This document shows positions 5,045 to 9,612 of a stretch of DNA of 9,612 nt, piece after piece (position 1 is the stretch's first letter; every line of letters begins with the position of its first letter). The stretch comes from RGIG4079 sp045637505 (lineage in GTDB: Bacteria > Bacteroidota > Bacteroidia > Bacteroidales > Muribaculaceae). The translations under genes and the position numbers were made by a program. The stretch covers positions 1 to 9,612 of the forward strand of contig JAZTZO010000067.1 in assembly GCA_045637505.1 (NCBI GenBank). The letters run 5' to 3'. The notes under the pieces are model-generated. The model was not told the DNA's origin. It saw only the letters and a program-made list of their open reading frames with translations, and did not search any database.

Positions 5045-7198
5045 TTATTCAAATTCCATCAATGGGGCATCGGCACCAACAACTTCATCGGGTTGCACAA
5101 AGATGCGTTTCACTGTCACATCTTTTTCGGCAACAACGTCATTTTCCATCTTCATTGCTTCATAAACAAGCAATACACCACCCTTGGCTACTTTATCGCC
5201 AGGTTTCACATTGATAGAAATAACTTTACCACCCATTGGAGCTTTAAGAACCTCACCTGTTACAGGTGCTTCTGCTGCAGGAGCAACGTCTTGAGCGGCA
5301 GCATCGGCAGCATCAATGAATTCAACCATTGCTTGATCGGCATTAACCACTTGATCGGCCTCTACAAGAATGCGCTTAATTACAAGATCCTTTTCAGCTA
5401 CTACATCATTTTCCATCTTCATTGCTTCGTAAACAAGAATTACTTCACCTTTAGCAATTTTATCGCCAGGTTTAGCTTTGATTGAAACGATGCGACCACC
5501 CATAGGAGCTTTCAACACTTCGCCTGTGATAGGAGCAGCTGCTTCTACAACTTTTTCTTCTACTGGAGCTACTGGTTGAGTTGCTTTGTTTTCTTCTGCA
5601 CGGCGTTTGCGAAGGAATCCATTTGCCACGTTAGGCAACAATTCAAGCAACAACATTTCTTCGGTGTTTGAAGCCAACTTCACGCCACCAAGGTCATCAA
5701 GAGTTGGGTTGTCGGGTTTCTTATATTTCGACACATCATATGGGCGCTCGGTTGCATCACCTGTAATTTGTTGACGGAATGCTGGGTCAACAGGAACAGG
5801 AGTTTTACCATATTCACCCTTAATCAATGAAATGAATTGATTAGAAAGGTTAGAATAGTCGGCATTACCTTTTTTGCGGTCAAGAGCAACAAACACTGCT
5901 TGAGAGCCCACGATTTGGCTTGTTGGAGTTACCAATGGAACAAGACCAGCATCGCGACGTACCTTTGGAATCAAGCGCATAGCATCATCAAGCAAGTCTT
6001 CGGCTTGAAGAGCTTTAAGTTGAGCCACCATATTAGAGTACATACCACCAGGAACTTCGGCATTTTTAACCAATTCGTTTGGTTTTGGGAAACCAAAGTA
6101 TTCTTCGATTGCATGACAAGCATCAAGCAATTCTTGTTCTTTGTTTGCTTTAGCTGCAGCAACAGCTTTATCGAGTTGTGCTTCGATTTCAGCAGGAAGT
6201 TTATCTTTAAGTGGATCAAATGGTTTTGGCAATTTACCAAGATCAAAGTCTTTGAGTGATTGACGAGCTTCGAGGAGTTGGTTACGGATTTGACCTACCA
6301 CTTCCATGTCGGCTTCAATTTCTACACCTAACTTTTGAGCAAAGAGGTAAACCAACTCAATTGCTGGAGCAGCAGAGCCTCCACCAAACCACCAAATGTT
6401 AGTGTCGAGAATATCTACACCATTCAAGATAGCCATTACCGATGATGCAAGACCATAACCTGGAGTACAGTGAGTGTGGAAGTCAACAGGAACTTTCACT
6501 GCTGCTTTCAATTTAGAAATAATTGATGCTGCGCGTGATGGGTTAACCAATCCCGCCATATCTTTCAATGTAATAATCTTTGCACCGAGAGCTTCCATCT
6601 CTTTTGCTTTGCCAACGAAATACTCATCGGTAAAGATTTTTTCGGGCTCTGCAGCAACTACTTCAGCCTTTTTGCCAAACAAGCGAGCAAAGAAGCCTTG
6701 TTTAGGTTGTTCTACAGGAGCAGGAGCTTCTTCTTTAGGGTCAACAGTATAACATACTGCACCATCAGGAATTCCTCCAAGTTCATTAATGAGACGTATT
6801 GATTCTTTTACGTTGTCAATATCATTGAGCGCATCGAAAATACGCATCACATTCAACCCATTTGAAATTGCTTCTTTATAGAAACCTTCAAGCACAGTAT
6901 CGGGATAAGGAACATATCCAAATAGATTACGACCACGTGACAATGCTGTAAGCAATGATTTTCCCTTCATCACAGCATCAACACTACGCAATCGGTTCCA
7001 TGGTGATTCATCAAGATAACGCATCACCGAGTCGGGCACTGCTCCACCCCACACTTCCATTGCATAAAAACCTGCATTTTCATACAAAGGCAATAGTTTG
7101 TCGATGTTTGCTTGATTAAGACGCGTTGCAAAAAGCGATTGTTGACCATCGCGAAGCGTCAAATCTCTAATTTTTAGTTTTCGTGATTCCATGATCAT
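5045..7198 (-). CDS. oadA: Biotin-dependent carboxyltransferase subunit (oxaloacetate decarboxylase alpha / pyruvate carboxylase B family) with two biotinyl domains
   Basis: This 717-residue protein moves a carboxyl group between an oxo-acid (oxaloacetate/pyruvate) and biotin. The N-terminal TIM-barrel has TLRDGQQS (14-21) with metal ligand D17, LKDMAG (211-216) with the K212 expected to be carbamylated, and FHTHC (240-244) with H241 and H243. The post-barrel region has LVTPTSQIVG (422-431). After an Ala/Pro/Glu-rich linker come two biotinyl domains (about 556-628 and 645-717), each with EAMKMEND; biotin would attach at K594 and K683. Family members normally have one such domain. An extra 34-residue segment (155-188, containing GFFARLFGKK) sits between a barrel strand and its next helix. 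No decarboxylase beta/gamma or biotin carboxylase gene is adjacent, so pump, carboxylase and transcarboxylase roles stay open; the symbol marks the family only. A second ATG at 7192 is an equally good start. Confidence 0.88.
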   Translation of the reverse strand: MIMESRKLKIRDLTLRDGQQSLFATRLNQANIDKLLPLYENAGFYAMEVWGGAVPDSVMRYLDESPWNRLRSVDAVMKGKSLLTALSRGRNLFGYVPYPDTVLEGFYKEAISNGLNVMRIFDALNDIDNVKESIRLINELGGIPDGAVCYTVDPKEEAPAPVEQPKQGFFARLFGKKAEVVAAEPEKIFTDEYFVGKAKEMEALGAKIITLKDMAGLVNPSRAASIISKLKAAVKVPVDFHTHCTPGYGLASSVMAILNGVDILDTNIWWFGGGSAAPAIELVYLFAQKLGVEIEADMEVVGQIRNQLLEARQSLKDFDLGKLPKPFDPLKDKLPAEIEAQLDKAVAAAKANKEQELLDACHAIEEYFGFPKPNELVKNAEVPGGMYSNMVAQLKALQAEDLLDDAMRLIPKVRRDAGLVPLVTPTSQIVGSQAVFVALDRKKGNADYSNLSNQFISLIKGEYGKTPVPVDPAFRQQITGDATERPYDVSKYKKPDNPTLDDLGGVKLASNTEEMLLLELLPNVANGFLRKRRAEENKATQPVAPVEEKVVEAAAPITGEVLKAPMGGRIVSIKAKPGDKIAKGEVILVYEAMKMENDVVAEKDLVIKRILVEADQVVNADQAMVEFIDAADAAAQDVAPAAEAPVTGEVLKAPMGGKVISINVKPGDKVAKGGVLLVYEAMKMENDVVAEKDVTVKRIFVQPDEVVGADAPLMEFE
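5048..5533 (-). repeat. Tandem duplication of the biotinyl-domain coding sequence
   Basis: The coding stretches 5533-5315 and 5266-5048 (read on the minus strand) encode two biotinyl domains identical at roughly two thirds of positions. Shared blocks include TGEVLKAPMGG and VYEAMKMENDVVAEKD. A 16-residue Ala-rich linker separates them. This indicates an internal duplication within the gene, old enough for divergence but with the motif regions kept. Confidence 0.8.
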
Positions 7199-7242
7199 TA
7201 AAATTTAGTTTGGGAAGATTTATATTTATCTTCTATTAAATC

Positions 7243-7273
7243 GTGTTATTATATTAATTTATATTAATAACAC
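7243..7273. repeat. Dyad and direct repeats in the divergent intergenic region
   Basis: GTGTTATTA (7243-7251) and TAATAACAC (7265-7273) are a perfect 9-bp inverted repeat with centres 22 bp apart. Within it, TTATATTAAT occurs twice in tandem (7249-7258 and 7259-7268). The element lies between the divergent carboxyltransferase and phosphatase genes, about 45 bases from the former. Its spacing of two helical turns would suit a dimeric regulator, but AT richness makes chance symmetry possible. Confidence 0.4.
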
Positions 7274-7339
7274 AAAGTAATATATTTATTTTGGTATAAA
7301 GAAATTTTTCCGTAATTTTTTTTTATTCTTGAAAAGAAT

Positions 7340-7347
7340 TAATTTTG
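7340..7347 (+). promoter_or_regulatory. Putative -7 promoter element of the cpsB-like gene
   Basis: TAATTTTG matches the Bacteroidota -7 consensus TAnnTTTG and lies 33 bases before the ATG at 7381. No TTTG is found 19-21 bases upstream; that region is T-rich. The call rests on one box and its position. Confidence 0.45.
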
Positions 7348-7380
7348 TAATAGATTTTCAACAACTAAAATCAATCGATA

Positions 7381-8109
7381 ATGTTTAATTTTTTCAAGAA
7401 AAAATCAGAACCCATACAACTTTGTTTCAACACCGATATCCATTGCCATATCTTACCAGGAATCGATGATGGTTCACCCGATGTTGACACTTCGGTTGAA
7501 TTAATTCAACGCATGCAAAGTTGGGGTATCACACGCATTATCGCAACGCCTCACGTTACTCAAGCGTCATTTGAAAACACTCCTCAAACTATGTCAAACG
7601 CCTTAACTGCCGTAAAAGAAAAACTCACCGCAGCAGGCATCGACATTGACATAACCCATTCGGCCGAATATCGCATCGACGAGCTATTCCTATCTCATCT
7701 CAATGACGGTATCGTAGTGCCTATGCCCAGCAATTACCTTCTTGTTGAAAATTCATTCATCCAAGAGCCTTGGAATCTTGACCAGCTACTATTTGATCTA
7801 AAGGTTAAAGGCTACAAGCCCATTCTTGCACACCCCGAACGATACATGTACTATTATGGCAAAAAAGAGCGTTATAATGTCATCCATGGCACAGGCACCA
7901 AGCTTCAACTTAATTTGTTGAGTATTGCTGGATATTATGGAAAAAAAGAAAAACGCATAGCAATGGAGCTAATTGAGAAAGGGTTGGTTGACTTTATCGG
8001 CACCGACTTGCACAACCATCGCCATGCCGATGCAATAGAAGATTACCTTGCCTCAAAAGAATATCGCAAGTTGAAAGATAAGTTACTTTTGCTCAACAAC
8101 ACTATTTAA
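7381..8109 (+). CDS. CpsB/YwqE-type PHP-fold tyrosine-protein phosphatase
   Basis: This 242-residue metal-dependent phosphatase belongs to the family that dephosphorylates bacterial tyrosine kinases controlling capsule and exopolysaccharide export. Expected metal and catalytic residues are all present: DIHCHILPGIDDG (19-31, with H21, H23, D30), TPH (56-58), AEYRID (95-100, with E96), HPER (151-154) and GTDLHNH (207-213, with D209, H211). There is no signal peptide and no membrane segment, so it is cytoplasmic; the short lysine-rich start (MFNFFKKK) may help it sit near the membrane. No BY-kinase, Wza-like exporter or glycosyltransferase gene lies beside it here, so its partner is probably encoded elsewhere. 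It converges on the channel gene with only 15 bases between the stop codons and no obvious terminator. Confidence 0.85.
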   Translation: MFNFFKKKSEPIQLCFNTDIHCHILPGIDDGSPDVDTSVELIQRMQSWGITRIIATPHVTQASFENTPQTMSNALTAVKEKLTAAGIDIDITHSAEYRIDELFLSHLNDGIVVPMPSNYLLVENSFIQEPWNLDQLLFDLKVKGYKPILAHPERYMYYYGKKERYNVIHGTGTKLQLNLLSIAGYYGKKEKRIAMELIEKGLVDFIGTDLHNHRHADAIEDYLASKEYRKLKDKLLLLNNTI

Positions 8110-8124
8110 CCCCAGCAAATAACA

Positions 8125-9351
8125 TCACAGTATCTCGCTATATACCAACAACTTAAATTGTGGAGCAATAGCAATCGCATGCTCCATAATCTCGCTTTTC
8201 ACTGCCTCATAAATAGCCCAATCGGTAGTAGCTGCATAACAATATATTTGCAATGGTTGCCCTTTAGGAGTTGAATCGAGCAATGTTACAAACATTTGAT
8301 GATGTTTCGACACCATAGGATGAGTTATGAGGTAAGTGCATAAATAAGCTCTATATAGTCCTAAATTTGTTTCATTTGTACCATTTACACCCACTATTCC
8401 TCCTTGATAACGGCTATTATTTTCTATAAATTCTTTAAGTTGTGAATGTTTTTCAAGAATTTCAGTCTCCAACACCTCACTACTATTCACTACCGACCTC
8501 ACATCAATAATCACATTTTGTGAAATAAGCCACACATTTGACTCCACCATTCCGCGCCAATTTTGGAATGAAGTTGACACTAAAGTATATGGAGGCAACA
8601 TTACCAATGTATTATCCCAATTCCTAATTTTCACCACAGTCAATGACACATCTTCTACAATTCCATTCGCGATTGTTGACGGCACTATAATCCAATCGCC
8701 CACTCGCAACATGTCATTTTGCGACAACTGCACACCTGCCACAAAGCCCAATATACTATCCTTAAATATCAACATTAACGCAGCAGCAAAAGCTCCGAGT
8801 CCCGTAAGCAACACTGTTGGTGATTTGCCCAATAAATTTGACACCGTAATAATCGCTATCACAATCCACACTAATCCTTGGGCAACAATTAAAACTCCTC
8901 GCAATGGATGATTTTTGTCATTCCTACGATTGTCATAACTATTCCACATAAAATTAAGAATAGCACTAATAGCCACGCCTATCGTTAAAGATAACGATAT
9001 TTTTATCAAGACAATAAACGATCTTAAAATCAGTGAATCATTAGAAACAAACGCAAACGAAATCAATCCCAACAAAACAGCAGGAGGAACAATATTACTT
9101 ACTTTTGAAAAAATCTTCTGTTTTATAAGTTCCTGGCCAATTTCAAACTTTCTTAACCTTATCACTCGCTTAATGAAAAATAGCACAACCAAACGCACCA
9201 CCCATCCGAGAGCTAATGATAAAAGTATTATTATAACCACATAAATAAGCTCCTCCAGAATAGGATAATTAGATACACCCATTTTAGAAAGGAAAGCACT
9301 AATTCCAGTAACAAACCTTAATATAACCCCGTGAGTAGGAAATCCATCCAT
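8125..9351 (-). CDS. MscS-family mechanosensitive channel, YbdG-like
   Basis: This 408-residue inner-membrane channel should release ions when membrane tension rises under osmotic downshock. Hydrophobic segments are visible at about 34-60, 86-102, 108-134, 152-171 and 178-207. The last is the Gly/Ala-rich pore helix (LLTGLGAFAAALMLIF) leading into the conserved beta domain with LRVGDWI (215-221). The stretch 229-268, with NGIVEDVSL, VKIRNWDNT and SFQNWRGM, is characteristic of the YbdG/miniconductance branch and not of short MscS. The C-terminal half is cytoplasmic. It lies just downstream of the rRNA operon terminator on the same strand. No convincing consensus promoter is visible in 9352-9460, so weak read-through from the rRNA operon is possible. 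Confidence 0.88.
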   Translation of the reverse strand: MDGFPTHGVILRFVTGISAFLSKMGVSNYPILEELIYVVIIILLSLALGWVVRLVVLFFIKRVIRLRKFEIGQELIKQKIFSKVSNIVPPAVLLGLISFAFVSNDSLILRSFIVLIKISLSLTIGVAISAILNFMWNSYDNRRNDKNHPLRGVLIVAQGLVWIVIAIITVSNLLGKSPTVLLTGLGAFAAALMLIFKDSILGFVAGVQLSQNDMLRVGDWIIVPSTIANGIVEDVSLTVVKIRNWDNTLVMLPPYTLVSTSFQNWRGMVESNVWLISQNVIIDVRSVVNSSEVLETEILEKHSQLKEFIENNSRYQGGIVGVNGTNETNLGLYRAYLCTYLITHPMVSKHHQMFVTLLDSTPKGQPLQIYCYAATTDWAIYEAVKSEIMEHAIAIAPQFKLLVYSEIL

Positions 9352-9412
9352 ATTTACATATTTCCCACTTAAACACCATTATATCACCAATAGTTCATCT
9401 TCACACATTCAT

Positions 9413-9475
9413 AGTATATAAAACAAAGACCTCATTCTCACATCACAAACCCAGTATATAAAAACAAAAAACCTC
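9413..9475. repeat. Imperfect direct repeat beside the rRNA terminator
   Basis: AGTATATAAAA followed by CAAA and then ACCTC occurs at 9413-9433 and again at 9453-9475, offset by 40 bases. The right copy includes the T tract and 3' arm edge of the rRNA terminator, so the left copy looks like a degenerate duplicate of the terminator tail. Confidence 0.45.
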
Positions 9476-9495
9476 GACTCATTTCTGAATCGAGG
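9461..9495 (-). terminator. Terminator of the rRNA operon
   Basis: Arms 9472-9480 (CCTCGACTC) and 9487-9495 (GAATCGAGG) form a 9-bp stem with one G-T wobble and a six-base loop. On the minus strand a T-rich run (9471-9461) follows. It lies just after the 3' end of the 5S rRNA, as expected for the end of an rrn transcript. Confidence 0.85.
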
Positions 9496-9508
9496 CTCTC
9501 TTGGATAG

Positions 9509-9612
<104 letters not shown>

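Noticed and set aside
5036..5485. Open frame of 149 codons on the plus strand with an internal repeat
   Set aside because: It is the complement of the two biotinyl domains; the repetition comes from the domain duplication on the other strand.
5837..6259. Open frame of 140 codons on the plus strand, and a 91-codon minus-strand frame at 5971-6246
   Set aside because: Both lie inside the conserved carboxyltransferase gene in other frames and have no recognisable protein features.
5045..7198. Assignment as part of a sodium-pump oxaloacetate decarboxylase operon
   Set aside because: No beta or gamma subunit gene flanks it; terminators and divergent genes show it stands alone here, so the complex cannot be named.

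Overview
The window looks like a chromosomal segment from a Bacteroidales-type bacterium (phylum Bacteroidota; Muribaculaceae or Bacteroidaceae relatives are plausible). The protein styles fit this group: a prephenate dehydratase with an SLPI-type ACT motif, a DAHP synthase with a C-terminal chorismate mutase, a zinc-free type B L31, and a 5S rRNA of Bacteroides type. The DNA is AT-rich, start codons lack strong Shine-Dalgarno sequences, and two promoters match the Bacteroidota consensus TTTG - 19 bp - TAnnTTTG exactly. The species cannot be fixed from the sequence alone.

Layout. Positions 1-47 hold the first 15 codons of a minus-strand gene with a signal-peptide-like start; its promoter region carries a run of nine C. 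Positions 291-4540 hold a complete aromatic amino acid operon on the plus strand: promoter, Phe/Tyr-rich leader peptide with terminator, pheA, an aminotransferase, a DAHP synthase-chorismate mutase fusion, tyrA, and a terminator shared with the convergent gene. Positions 4557-4918 hold rpmE (type B L31, minus) with its own promoter. Positions 4993-7198 hold a minus-strand carboxyltransferase subunit (OadA/PycB family) with two near-duplicate biotinyl domains. After a divergent intergenic region with a dyad repeat, 7381-8109 encodes a CpsB/YwqE-type PHP tyrosine phosphatase (plus). It converges on a YbdG-like MscS channel gene (8125-9351, minus). The right edge is the end of an rRNA operon: 5S rRNA on the minus strand and its terminator.

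How the genes work together. The operon covers entry to the shikimate pathway (DAHP synthase), the branch-point step (chorismate mutase), both prephenate branches (PheA and TyrA) and a transaminase that can finish Phe and Tyr.

The most interesting element is in front of it. A 25-codon leader peptide has 11 aromatic residues (5 Phe, 6 Tyr) in 12 consecutive codons. Just after them is a segment that can form a 14-bp antiterminator with the 5' arm of an intrinsic terminator placed directly before pheA. The spacing fits classical ribosome-mediated attenuation, here apparently sensing Phe and Tyr together. I did not find a mobile element, CRISPR array or defence system.
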